64,000 nucleotides of DNA from Gamarada debralockiae (Eukaryota > Ascomycota > Leotiomycetes > Helotiales > Hyphodiscaceae). Below the pieces are notes generated by a model. It saw only the letters and a program-made list of their open reading frames with translations, made no database searches and was not told the DNA's origin. Position numbers and translations under genes: made by a program. Location: NCBI GenBank assembly GCA_002803225.1, contig NXFV01000405.1, forward strand, positions 1 to 64,000, written 5' to 3'. Below are positions 31,375-42,747 of the stretch, piece by piece. How positions within the stretch are numbered: the stretch's first letter is position 1; each line of letters starts with the position of its first letter.

Positions 31375-34015
31375 ATGGGTCAAAGCTCCAAGATGCAACC
31401 GTCGGCGAAATCCAATCGAGCAGGACCCAATCGAGCCGAGTCTAATCGGGCAGAGTTGAAAGAAATCTTGGACCTCTTCGACCATGGACAGGTCAGCTTG
31501 TTCAATTCCTTGGAGAAGCTATCGAACCTCCAGATTGTGAACAAGATCCAGCCTCCGCAATTGGTAGTCGTTGGCGACCAGAGCTGCGGCAAGAGTTCCA
31601 TCTTGGAAGCACTTGTTCGTGATTCTTTCCCGATCAAACCAGAGCTATGCACCAGATTCCCAATAAAGCTTATCCTTCGGAGATCGGATGTCGAGCGAAG
31701 CAATGTTTGGATCGACTTCGGAGCTACAACAACAGAAGAAGAGAAGAAGGAGACATTGCGACTATTGAAGAAGTCTATGCCCAAGAAGGAACGACGCCTA
31801 GACTTGTTGGTAGATATGGCGAGTACAGTGTTTGGATTGCAGTTGAAGAAACAGCCCGACGAAGAGCAAAATACCGACTCTCCCAACCAGGAAAATTTCA
31901 GAGACTTCTGTGATGATGTTCTCGTCATCGAGAAAGATGGACCAGACTTGCCCGTTCTAACCTTAGTTGACCTGCCAGGATTGTTCAGCTCGCAAAGCGT
32001 CCAGCAGGTGAGCAACGGGACTGTCACAGACATGGTTGAAAGGTACGTCGCGTCGAGAAGAAGCGTGGTGATGCTTGTCATTAGCGCTCGAAACACATAT
32101 CACAATCATAGTGGGCCTGCAACTGTGCAGAAAATTCTGAAGTATGATTCCGAGTTGGCAGATCGAGTCGTCGGTGTTATTACCAACCCTGACCAAGCGG
32201 CATCTCTTTCAGAGACCCTCAAGCTCCTCAAAGGCCAGCTTGATTCACTAAAGCTGAAATGCGGATGGCACGTGGTTCGAAATCTGGACCAGAAGGAGAG
32301 GAAGTCCAACCCATCTCCTACTGTTAGGGACGATATGGAAGAGAAATTCTTCCACACGGCAGATTGGCATGACGTCCCAGAGAGACAGAAGGGCATTGCG
32401 GCGCTAAGAACCACTCTCAGAGATATGCTTTGGACCCATACAAAAGCCGAGCTTCCAAGCATTATTTCTGAGGTCCAGTGCAAAGTCTCAACAATCCAGT
32501 CCCGTCTCAAAATGAGTAGCAAATCGAGAGCTACAGACTGGGCTCGCCGACAATTTTTAAGCAATATCGCTGAGACGTTCGAAGGTCTGACGAGACAGGC
32601 TGTTCAAGGTACTTACCTGAATGAACCTTGTAAAGCGTTCCACGGAGTTGGTATATCGTGTCCGATTTGTAAAGGCTTCTTCCCTCCTTTTGGCGATAAT
32701 CGCCCAGAGAGCCAGGACACTCGGCTTCGTGCCAATATCCGGTCACTGAGCAAAGCGTTTGCCTCTGCCATCCGTGACTTCGGGAAGACTGAGGTTATAC
32801 AAGATACCAGCGGCGCGACACAGGATGCATCAAATCAAACCTCTGAGGATACCAAACAACGTGACTCGGTAGAGGCTTTTCCATCGCAAGACATCGTAAG
32901 GAAGCACTATACACACCCCAAGCCCAAATGCATCAGCCAAAAAGACTATGAGAAGAAGGTAGCACTGAACATCGAACGCTGGCGAGCACGAGAACCAAAA
33001 GGAGAAGCCAGTGAGGCCACGTATTGGGGCCTGTTCGAATACCAGTCAGAAAGATGGAGGGAAATAGCAACGCAACACCTGCAAGCTGTTTGGGAAGCAA
33101 CAGAAAAATTTGTCGATTTGGCAATGACTACCGCCTGCGGGGGGGATGCAGACGTTCTCAAGGGGCTGCGAGAGCATGTGATTGAGAGACGCCTCGACCA
33201 GCTGCAGACGTCCGCTCATCGCACCTTAAACGACCTTCTCAATTGTCACGGACGAGGAAATACGGGCTTCTACGATGGTTTCGTTGACGTCGTCACTGTA
33301 CAGGAGCAAGCCAAGGACCTCGCCGAACGACTAGTCACTCTGTCACCAGTGAAGATGGACAAGCAGGACAACCATGAGGATTCTAAAAACCCCAAAGATC
33401 CTGTTAACGCCACTCCTCAACAGGTTCTCAAGGCAATCGATAGCGTATTTTCTTCAGCGGCTAGCTCTTTCACAGTTAAAAGTCGTGTTGAGAGTTTGGC
33501 AGTTCGCAAGATTGCAAACTTCCTTACTCAAGCTCTCTGGTCCGAAGGTAAATCCAACTCTCCTGAGGCTATCCGAAAGGCAATTATTGGGCTTTATCCT
33601 ACGGAACTCGAAAACCTCACAGCGGCCCGAGTCATTGAGCAAGTGGAGACGTACTATGAAGTGAGTATCCCCGTTTCCGCCTCTTTTGTTCCCTCGTCCA
33701 GTTCTCATGTGGACGTGGATACTCAAACGCTTAATCGAGAAGATGATTGAAGTGATTTCTGACGGAGTATCAACCTTGTAGATGAGCATGGTGTCGTTTG
33801 TAGGTTATGTCAATGCTCTCGTCGTCGAAAGCAGTATCATGCGCGAGCTCCCACGTGCTATTTTCAGCCACCAAATCATCATGCAAGAAGATGCGAACAC
33901 CATCGATAAAATAGCCGGGGAGAAACCAGCCGATGCCAGAAAGCGCGAACAAGATGAACGGGATTTGCAGACGCTGAATACTGCCTTGAAGACATTGAAA
34001 GAGCATCTGATTTGA
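31375..34015 (+). CDS. Dynamin-family large GTPase, Mx-like (839 aa)
   Basis: Mechanochemical GTPase that assembles on membranes. Exons 31375-33660 and 33782-34015; the 121-bp phase-0 intron precedes the GED. Start chosen at 31375 (gtcATGg) because the frame upstream is 5' untranslated-looking. GTPase motifs: P-loop GDQSCGKSS (67-75), LTLVDLPG (G3, about 198-201), VVGVITNPD (G4, about 267-273; TNPD instead of the usual TKPD). The stalk has an unusual CPICKGFFPPFGD insert. Exon 2 ends in a GTPase-effector domain (FVGYVNALVVESSIMRELPRAIF, then a DERDLQTLNTALKTL helix). No PH or proline-rich domain is present, so it resembles Mx and fungal accessory dynamins rather than classical vesicle-scission dynamin. 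A short SNRAGPNRAESNRAE tandem lies near the N-terminus. Role not known; involvement in organelle fission or defence is speculation. Confidence 0.9.
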
Positions 34016-34479
34016 CATAGATATGGAGATGCAGCGCAAGATGTATCTAATGTCGGAACAACTTAGAGGAAGCAAATATTCACAGGTTGTCTCGGGGAAA
34101 CTGAGTTCAACTTCCTCACTTCCTTTGTTTCTTAAAGTGCAACACTCTTCGGGTTGAGTATGTTAATGTTCCTTTACCCTTTTCTTCCTTTCTTTTCCTA
34201 GTCGCTTTTGAGATTGTTATATTGGGGCCATTGTCAGAGATTGATCAATGATAGTGTGCAGGTATGAAAGGTAGTTATAGGCGCGAAGTCGGATATGACT
34301 AGCGAGTTTGCAGCAGACGTCACGGTCAATGCGAAAGTTGGCACATTCTTTGGGTCGTCCACGCATATGGCTCCGCAATTGCTAATACTCCCAAGTCTCT
34401 CAATCGTTGGTCATTCATTAGACTCTGTTGCACCTCTCGCTGCTTCGAACGTTCAACTGGAGTATCTGAAAGTTCTTAT
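34016..34479. other. 3' flank of the dynamin gene, no gene seen
   Basis: C/T-rich and otherwise featureless. An open frame on the plus strand (34295-34519) overlaps the LINE remnant and has no support. Confidence 0.4.
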
Positions 34480-35866
34480 GCATCTTGGAAGTTGTGAAGC
34501 ACCCTATAGTTCCTGCTAGACGACTCGTGCGGCCCTCCATATAGAATACGCTTAGGTATCACTGCCTGGTACTCACTATGATAGTATTTCACTTGCGGTT
34601 TCGTACACGAGTACGCTTTGTGTCCTAGTTCCTAACATCTGTAGTATAGCTGTGGGCCGTATCGGTGTTCAAAGATCCCGGTGTAGGCTGATTCTCCTGT
34701 AATATAGAAGTATTGATCTTGTAAAAGTCGTGCCGCTTTATTGCCTTTTGTGACATATACTATTATTGAACCGTATGCCTTCCTTGTGTCCTTCTTGCTG
34801 AGCCACTCGAACTTGGCTATGTGGATATCGTTTTCCTTCCTAAGGACATCAGTAGTGCTAGGTAGAACCTTTCGTCTTGACCGAGAACGGCTGTTCGATT
34901 AGTATTATCCACCTTGACTGGGTATAGTTGGTCTCGCAGTACTCGGGCGCCCGCCGCCGCGGCCTTCTAGGCTGCTTCCTCGATCTGTTGGAGTTCAGCT
35001 TTGTCTCTGCATATAATATTAATGCGTCCTGTGTTCCTAGTGTCTCTGATCACCGCAGCGCAGCGCCAATTTGCTTGCCCTTCCATAGTGCGGACCTCTT
35101 CCTCTGTTGTCTTCCGAATCGCCTCAGGTTGTGCCTCGCTCTTCTCTTCCTCTCTAACTCTCGATGTATTAACCGTGCAGTAGAGTGTGTCAGTCATATT
35201 GGATACTGTGGTAGGAGTAGGTTAGCTGGCTGAAGACGATAGATCGACTCATCTTATGAGGACTAAGGCATAGGACTGCTGCGAGGATTGGCCCGTTGAT
35301 GCGTCTGATCTTGGAATATAGTTTGCAGATGATACTATTTCTGCAAGTTGTGCTTTGGTCTCTGTAAATTGGGTCTTGATCTCTGCTGGTTCTGCCTTGA
35401 GTTCACTGTTACTGGCCTTTATTTCCTCGTTGCTGCTCTTTAGCTCCTCAATCACTGAGAGAATAGTAGATAGGCGTCGCCTTTCACCTTTCTCGTCTTT
35501 GTATTACTTCTGGCCGTTGCTCGAGTTGGTGTCCTGAGATCGGCGTCGCGTGTGATCTGGTCGCGGGGCATCTGGCGTCTCTGCCATCACTTTGATCACG
35601 TTGTCTGTATCATATTCGTCGCTTTCCTCCCAGTCTCTTGCTTCACTAGATCTTTGGCTCAGTATTGCGAAACAGTTGCCGTCAGCTGCCTTTCCGTAGT
35701 GCGTCATTTTTTCCTGTTCTAGAGCCTTGATCGTCAATATTCGTTCGCGACGCGACTGATGCGTCGGGCCTGAGTCTTCCACCACCCTCTCCGTCCTCCT
35801 TCTAGACCGTCGAATCAATGAATTAACTGGTGAATTAGCTGTGACTCCTTCGAAATTTGTTGACAT
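34480..35866 (-). mobile_element. LINE ORF1 (gag-like) remnant, Tad1/I-like, RIP-decayed
   Basis: Minus-strand relic of the nucleic-acid-binding ORF1 protein of a fungal non-LTR retrotransposon. Recognised segments in order: an acidic N-terminus, a Glu/Lys coiled-coil (EELKSSNEEIKASNSELKAE), the core ANWRCAAVIRDTRN with INIICRDKAELQQIEEAA, ARVLRDQLYPVKVDNTNRTAVL, DVLRKENDIHIAKFEWLSKKD, KAYGSIIVYVTKGN and a zinc knuckle YYRC-stop-ELGHKAYSC. In-frame stops at 35504-35506 (TAA), 35249-35251 (TGA), 34967-34969 (TAG) and 34632-34634 (TAG) sit where the family has Gln or Arg codons, as C-to-T change would give. There is one frameshift near 34870. No reverse transcriptase (ORF2) is in the flanks, so the downstream half is missing. 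Confidence 0.75.
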
Positions 35867-36160
35867 TTCAAGCTCCGTCTCCTTTTTAGAAGCTGGTTTT
35901 ACTTCTTGCAATGTCGGTGGAAGATATGCCTGTGTGAGGCGTAGGCGTGAGGGGTATGTGATCACGTGGGAACATACCATTAGCAACCAATTTGGACGTC
36001 ACAGCAGCCAATCCGCGAGGGCTCTCACGTCGCCAATCAGTACGAAGCTTGGCAAAGAGATTTTGGTGCAAACTCCTGCATTTTCGGGCCCCTGTCCTCA
36101 CAGGCTAGTTGGTTGTTCTTGCAATACGATCACGTGATGTACGAATAGGGTAAGAGAATG

Positions 36161-36360
36161 TGGTTGGATTATTAAGGCTGTAAAGATATTGGAGATACTG
36201 ACGAACAAACCAAGTACAATAGTCTGTACTTATGGTTAGAAGTCCCTTTATGACTCATAGAACACGTCACACTGCTCAAGTAAGCTGTGAGTCATGTGAT
36301 GACATGTGACACCATGTGACTCAGCAGGCAACACTATCTGCCTGATTACTCATTCCAACA
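36161..36360. repeat. Possible solo LTR (Copia-type), no target duplication seen
   Basis: The segment starts TGGTTGGA and ends TTCCAACA, an imperfect inverted TG...CA terminus like Copia LTRs, with several TGACACATGTGAC-like short palindromes inside. The 5 bp on each side (GAATG and GTTGT) do not match, so integration is not proven. Confidence 0.3.
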
Positions 36361-38900
36361 GTTGTCCCTTTCTCTCGTTCCTCGTTTCAGGCACTTCGTT
36401 TCAGGGCATATAACGGCATCTCTGCCGCATTTGCTCGAAGTATTGCGCGATCAAGCGGTCTAGAGACGTATTACTTATATAAAAGCAGAGGTATAAATGT
36501 GAAATATTTATTAAATTTGAGCAAGTAGGATCTTGTAAATGAATCACTGCAATATTTCGAACTGTCTGAGCGATTAGGATTCAAATATTTGTTGCTCAAT
36601 TGGGCATCCGAAACGTTCAAATTATTAAAACGATTAGTAGGATTCAGCTATTTATTTAGGGATCTGAAGCTTTCGAAGTGTTTAAACTAATATAGTCTCG
36701 GATTTTTACTAGGGCATACTAATTGTTTATTGTGATCAAAATGGGAGATGGGATTTAGTGTTGGGATGGGCTGTTCTTTCAACAGCAAAAAAAAATACCT
36801 TGTTTTTGCCGGCCGACTCTATTCATCTCTTAGCTATCTCTCCTTATTAATCACCCCATTAAAACATATTAATACGTGTCTGCAAACGCGTCTAAACAAT
36901 CTCTTGCACTCGTCTCTATGTTGAAAGCGGACCCACTTGTTTCACATGTCTCCTGCAGATCCCTGTGCATTATCATAAAGCTATATATAGTCCTATCCTT
37001 CCCCTCGAGGAAGGGTATCAAAATCAAAGCCTTTTTTACGTTCCCATACCTCGTTTAATATTCTACACGTGCCAACACCTCCTATCCGAGACTTCCTTGA
37101 GATTCTTCGCGAGTAGATAGAAGTATGGGCTCAGTGGGAGGAACATTCGACATTTTAGTAGACTGCAACCAAATTTAATGGATAACCTTACTCTGATGTC
37201 CCTGTCTTCTGCGAATATTGGAAAGCTAGGTGAGTACTAGGCTCAAGATGCCAGTGATGATGGTGAAGATGCTAATTATGAGGCAAATTTTGGTGCCTGC
37301 CGAAAGGCTTCGAGTGGATAATTATGAGATCAGAGACGTTTGTGAGCTCTAGAGATGATGAATAGTAAGCAAGACTGAATGTTTGATCGACTTGTGATGA
37401 TGTGAGAAGAACTCATTGTGTGCCAACACGAACTCCACAGTGGAAAGTTTGTTTAATTACTTGGATTCTACAGAATCAAATGGCTCATAAATCTAAAGCG
37501 AGTATCTCAGAGTAGTGAAGAAAATATGGGAAGAGGTAATGGATTTTGCCTTTCTCCAGATGAATTTTTGTAATGAGGTGTTGCCCTTCTATGGCATATG
37601 GGGCAAGAATGACGCGGCCGTAACACAACCACTTTACGCCAAAAGTCGCCAAAACAGGTGACTCCTATGTCACGTGCCTTGCTCGGATAGCAACCTTCCG
37701 GGATACTTGCAACGACGAGCACCAAAAGCGGCGCTGGTTGTGGCCAGGGCTGCTGGGTTGGATGGGGATAACATCGAGTCTGGTGATGTTGTTTGCATGG
37801 GTTAGCGCCGCGCTGTCCTTGATCGTTTCGTCCTGTCTGTTGGCCGTCTGCATCGATAGGCTGTATTGCGCTGTTCCAAGCAAGTCGTTGAATTGTAAAA
37901 CATATGTTTTCCATCCTTCCGCCAAAGATGATCATGGTTCTGAAGGTGTGGATCTTGCATCACAACAATTACCAGAATGAACGTTGGGAGTGAGTTTGGA
38001 AAAGGCAAAGGGGTTGGAACCCGAGCAAGCTTTTGGGGGTAAGTTTAGCGAAGCTACTTCCAGGATTTCGGTTGCTTTGGTGTGTCTTTATCCATCACAA
38101 CGAAAGTAAAATGTACTCCCTCGTTTAAACTCTCTTCATAGGAGTGAAGCCGTCCTGTTGAGAATGCCCTGCCACGCAACTCTCAACCTGGAATTTCCGA
38201 CAGAAAGGGCCTGTTCGTATTATTGGAGAGCAGCCGCTGCGAGACATCCAGCCGCGACTATGCATCGATTTACTGTCACCAGACCCCCAGCAGCTGCCCC
38301 CCTCTGCGTTCATGCAACAGTTCACTCATGCAGCGCACTGCACGGAATTTGCTCATACGACCTATGGCTCCTCAATCTGATCTAGAAGTGGATTTCTAAA
38401 ATAGAAGGCCTTCGTTCGATCCTGTCCATCCTATCACAATGGAATACCTTCGGTTGTCGAATCAGGAGTCTGACACGGTCATGCCAGGAACACCGGGTCA
38501 TAGGATTGGGTCTGACAGCCACCCAAAACACACAGCTACAATCCCAACCGTCATTTCGAACTCCGAATAGGAAAGTTGCTCTTCAGATCGAGGCCCGTCA
38601 TTTGTTTCACGGCCGTACTGGATTGAAACACGGCCCCAGAGTTCGCGATGTGTCTTTCACCGCGCGCTTCCTGGGGTTTATCACCGTTGTGGCTGAGATC
38701 CAATGCCTTCTTATCTGGTTTGCGGATTCTTCCTTCTTCAATTCTGTCAGAGATTCTGTTTTCCAATTGATATTTAGCACTGTTCTAGTCCCTCCCTCCC
38801 GTCGATTCCTTCTTTTCCTTTCTTGAAGAACGATATTCGGCGTATCGTCAAACCCGGTTTTCAACAAAGCCCTTCCCCAAGCAACACTCACAGAGTTACC
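36361..38900. other. AT-rich to mixed intergenic region, no gene seen
   Basis: 36400-37080 is strongly AT-rich with short T/A runs. The right copy of the 54-bp repeat lies at 37083-37136, and degraded coding-like sequence continues to about 37220 (PVFCEYWKAR). 37500-38400 has scattered open frames in several phases without motifs. Likely relic repeats plus the promoter of the gene at 38901. Confidence 0.45.
37083..37136 (+). repeat. 54-bp perfect direct repeat, right copy
   Basis: Identical to 27517-27570. Unlike the left copy, the reading frame continues beyond it (WEEHSTF, then stops) for about 100 bp, so this may be the longer source of the fragment. Confidence 0.85.
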
Positions 38901-39800
38901 ATGCCGGCCTCCACGTACACGTACACAAACTACTCCCACCCCACCTCTTTCACCACAATGTCCTCCACCGCATTCCGCCAACAAGTCACTCAACTCCTCT
39001 GCGACTTGACCAGATGCTACGAGCTCTGCGATGCGATCCAGAACAACCGCCGACTGGGCAGCACCCACGAGTCCTTCGATCGTCTCCAAGATGGCCTCAA
39101 ATCCAGCGCCAGCGAGATCCAACTCCAATTCAACCTTCTGCGAAAGGTGATCGGATCGAAGATGGATCAAGGTGACGAGACGGCGCGATCGGCTATGGAG
39201 ATCAGCGTCCGCGATACACAGATGGAGGTCCGCGCCAAGCTGTTCGATATCGCATACAAGAGACGTGATGGGCGGGATTCTCCCGAGTTACCGGGCTTCA
39301 GGGATTTGTTGCGCCGCTGGAGAATGATTGAGAGGGAGGTTACGCATACGCTGCAGAATCTCGGACAACGGTTAGAGGAAAAGAAGACCGACGACAAAAA
39401 GGACAAAAAAGACAAAAAGGACAAAAAGAAGACTACACCGAAAACCTATTCTGTCAAATCTACCACCGACAAACACGAGGAGTATGAGGAGAACGAGGAA
39501 GTTACAATTCGTTTGAAAGATCTGGATACGCTGTTGAACCATATGAAGAATAGCTGGGTCGAGAAATGGGTCGCTGGCGAGATTCTCTATGTCAATAAGT
39601 TCGATGCAGCGAAGACACAGTGGGAGAGGCCGACCGGGTACATCAAGCAGCTTGCTCGATCATCGAGACGATCAAGCACGACATCATCCCGGGACTCCAG
39701 GGAGTCCAGGCGCTCAAGTGTTGGCAGTTGGGATCTGCCGCACAGGAGAAGGACTACGAGGGATAGGGACGATGTTTGGTCTGATCCGAGTGGATGGTGA
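38901..39800 (+). CDS. WW-like-domain protein with Lys/Asp repeat (299 aa)
   Basis: Intronless; start at the ATG at 38901 (gttaccATGcc), the first in an open frame. The N-terminal about 165 residues are predicted helical (FRQQVTQLLCDLTRCYELC, QLQFNLLRKVIGS, FRDLLRRWRMIEREV). A charged low-complexity run follows (KKDKKDKKDKK, from an imperfect GACAAAAAG repeat). Then comes a WW-like segment at about 230-262: EKWVAGEILYVNKFDAAKTQWERP, with the Trp, Tyr, Asn, Trp and Pro of the WW fold in order, so it probably binds a proline-rich partner. The tail is Ser/Arg-rich (SSRRSSTTSSRDSRESRRSS), like phosphorylated RS-type linkers. Family not recognised; protein-interaction adaptor is inference. Confidence 0.7.
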   Translation: MPASTYTYTNYSHPTSFTTMSSTAFRQQVTQLLCDLTRCYELCDAIQNNRRLGSTHESFDRLQDGLKSSASEIQLQFNLLRKVIGSKMDQGDETARSAMEISVRDTQMEVRAKLFDIAYKRRDGRDSPELPGFRDLLRRWRMIEREVTHTLQNLGQRLEEKKTDDKKDKKDKKDKKKTTPKTYSVKSTTDKHEEYEENEEVTIRLKDLDTLLNHMKNSWVEKWVAGEILYVNKFDAAKTQWERPTGYIKQLARSSRRSSTTSSRDSRESRRSSVGSWDLPHRRRTTRDRDDVWSDPSGW

Positions 39801-40630
39801 ATGAGCAGTGCGAAAGGTGGCTTTCTCGCTTTGTTTCTAGCGATCGGTGCAAATGATATCACAGAGCGGAAAGGTGTTTGACGAGGCGTTTGAGGGAGTC
39901 AACGGGCTGGCAAAAGTTTCGCTGTCACACAACCACATTATGAACATTTCATTTCATTATTTATACACGAATAAATTCTCTACGACCGATTTCACCGAGT
40001 TTTGTATATTTGGTTCTTTCTGTCTCCATTTAGTATTGACTTCTATAAAATATTGCGATAATGGGTACAGATCGCTTTCGGAGTCCGAATATTTAACTTT
40101 AGTGTCCGTTTCCTAGATTGTTCCCTACAATTCAAAGTGAATTGCCAAAGTACGTCCTTGCCAAATCACTCAGCAACATTCCTCTACAAGTTTCTATTTC
40201 TGGAATCACTTCGTGGTCAATATGGACAAGCAATGACTCGATGTCATGACATTCCCATCTAAAATGTGTCACGTGCACCTTACACACGTGATAGATTTCG
40301 ACACATCCTGGCCGACTTGGCTGAAGCTACCTGAGCCTCAAAACGTTCCACCTATGGCACCAAGATTATGCCACGCATCTCTGACAGCCTATCATCCGTG
40401 CATTAAACAAACAAGATTTAGAATCTGGAAAACAAGGCTTTGAAGATGTCCGAGGACTGTGGGTATTTTTAGATCATCGAGTTGGCCAAGTACATTATGT
40501 TGCTGCTCAATTAGAGAAATTTTATATAGTAATGCTGGCTCATTGAACCTTTGTCTTCCATACAATCTCTTTCCGTGCTCTGTTTTAAAGTGTCTCTTTC
40601 TTCGCCTCTCTTCTGTTTCTCTATTTCAAG
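39801..40630. promoter_or_regulatory. Intergenic region with promoter elements of the secreted protein
   Basis: TATATA at 40523-40528 lies 103 bp before the next ATG. Two CACGTG palindromes lie close together at about 40269-40288. The first 300 bp are AT-rich 3' flank. Confidence 0.45.
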
Positions 40631-41232
40631 ATGAGGGTCTTTCTCTACCTCGTCGCAGCAGCGACGATCCAAGCCTACGCGCTCCCAAACCCGAAAGTCA
40701 TCCTTGAAGGTGAAAATGGCATCACCGGTACTTCCTCGCCCCTTCCTCGATTTCCTCTCCACCTCACTCCCCCCTTTCATTCTCCACCCATTACTCTCAC
40801 TAACACCCTCGCAGTGAACGACGACGGCTCAACCTCAATTGACGGAGAAACAGGAATAACAATCAATTCCGCAGGCCAGACCACGAACGTAGGCGGCTCG
40901 TCGGGCATCACGATTGGAGAACCTGCGGCGGCGTCGAACTCTACCAAAGGTGAGTGGTCCGGCGCATCCGACGTCCTTGCACCACATTGATGAATGACAA
41001 AGGAACGGGCACGAAAGGGACAGGCACAGGTACAACAGGAGGCAAGAAAGGGAATTCGACCAAGAGCGCGGGGAGTGCGAAGGGTAGCGGGACGAATAGT
41101 GGTGGTGCGGCGGGATTGGCTGCCCTGATTGGTGCCTTGGAAGGCGTGAGCCAGGATGGGGGGGCGAAGGGGAATGGGACGGCTGAGGCTCCTACTGCTC
41201 CGGCCGGCGAGGCTGCACTGGCTGCTGAGTGA
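40631..41232 (+). CDS. Small secreted Gly/Ser/Thr-rich protein (153 aa)
   Basis: Exons 40631-40727, 40815-40949, 41003-41232; introns 87 and 53 bp. Signal peptide MRVFLYLVAAATIQAYALP (cleavage near residue 17-19). The mature part has two related stretches with G(E)NGITG and GETGITI/GSSGITIGE motifs, a low-complexity GTGTKGTGTGTTGGKKGN run, and an Ala-rich end. No cysteine motif or enzyme signature. It looks like a cell-wall-associated or effector-like secreted protein; no family is recognised. The first intron is a multiple of three without stops, so an isoform retaining it would be 29 residues longer. Confidence 0.65.
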
Positions 41233-42747
41233 AGAAAAAAGGGGGGGTCGAGAGGCTGGATCGGATTGAGGACGTGGCAGATGGAGATCGTGGAAGGATT
41301 GGAAAGCAGGTCGCTGGCGGCCGCTGATGTTGTTCGTTGTAAGTTACTGATGGAATATTAAGAATGGAAGATAGTGGCAAAATTAGAGAAGTAGTGGACA
41401 CCAGTCGATGATACTCCTTGAGCGGATTCGAGTGCGGATGTCCCTTGATAATCTGGTGTACGAGATGGCAATTGATCGATGAAGTTTGACTGAAGCCCAT
41501 TCGCTCAATCTCCTCTTTCGCCCACCTAAATATTTCCTATTTGTTCAATTGTTGTACGATTTCAAGTTGAAATTTTGGATGCACGAAAGGTGCTTCTGTT
41601 ACCCGTAGTGATAAAAGACTGGTTGAGGGAGGTGTTAAGGGATGCTGCTCTCCCTTCTCTGGAAGTCACTCTCTAGGGCGACACGAGTACTTCGTACCTG
41701 GACGAGACACGTTCCTTTAACCCGAAGGGTCTAGGACCCAGGCACTAGAGACCTAGACCTCGGAGACCCCAAAGGAACTCGGAAATACTAATACTAGCTT
41801 ATATATAAGCTAATAGCTACTACAGGGAGCTAGTAGCCAGAGATGGAGTATAAGTAAGGGCTGTCGACCCTACTTAGAGGAAAGCAAGCTGGAGATTACC
41901 CTTACAGACAACATTAGTAGCATACAAGTACTTCAGAACCTAAGTCAGAACACTGCCCTACAGCCACAACTCTCCTTATTTTACTGAATTGCTACTTCTC
42001 TGATATACTGTGATCCCGCTTGTTCTCCTCCAGATGCTTCAGCTATTACATTACCTAAGAGCAATAAGCCTGACCTAATTAAGCACTACTAAATATTATT
42101 TTTCTATACCTGTTCTCTGATACCAAGGTACAATTATCTAGCACACAAACATATTTGTAGCTGCTCCTATATATAGTAATATAGGGCCAATAAACCCTTT
42201 ATAATCTCATTACACTCTATTAACAAGACCTAAAGTAACAGTTCGCCCTAGCTTAGAGCCAGAAACATGCTTCTATCCAGTGGCAGAATATAAGCAAAAG
42301 GTAGGTTTGTTACCCACCTCACTGTGCTTCTTGTCCCACTAACATGAGCTATGTTGATGGCAAACCATCTTCGCAAAGATGGCAGCGCATATATAGCTGC
42401 TATAAGAATCGCCTTGTAGCAAGCAGTGATTTTGCAAAGCTATGTTTCTTCTACAGCAAATGGATTGTGGGAAGGAGGCCTGGGAGAACCGGTGCTAAGA
42501 CCACCTACACAACTATATATCTCTTCTAGTGCAGTATTTTCTATCATTTCACATTATCTAGGAGACTCAACTTCGAGAGCTGAGAGATTTTATTGAACCT
42601 ATAGCCTTTAGAAGCCAGTATAAGTGAACAGTATGCTAACAGGAAATTCCAGGTTGACAGGTATCTTATCTGAAAAGAAGGAGTCATTAAATTATATCGT
42701 AACATCGTAGCCAGACAAACCCTATCATACAGAATCACAAGAACAAA
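41233..42747. other. Repeat-like, AT-rich intergenic region
   Basis: From about 41633 a TGTTAAGG start, a dense run of palindromic TACTAGTATTA-like and CTAG words and a TATATATAAGC box at about 41800 recall an LTR. I could not find its other end or a target duplication. 42000-42540 is AT-rich with a 61-codon open frame (42344-42529) of no recognised type. No gene is called. Confidence 0.4.

Noticed and set aside
27517..37136. Starship-type giant element bounded by direct repeats
   Set aside because: No DUF3435 tyrosine-recombinase captain gene was seen, and the 54-bp repeats are too long for Starship target sites.
41633..41915. LTR-like segment starting TGTTAAGG with a TATA-like box
   Set aside because: No matching end or target duplication could be found.
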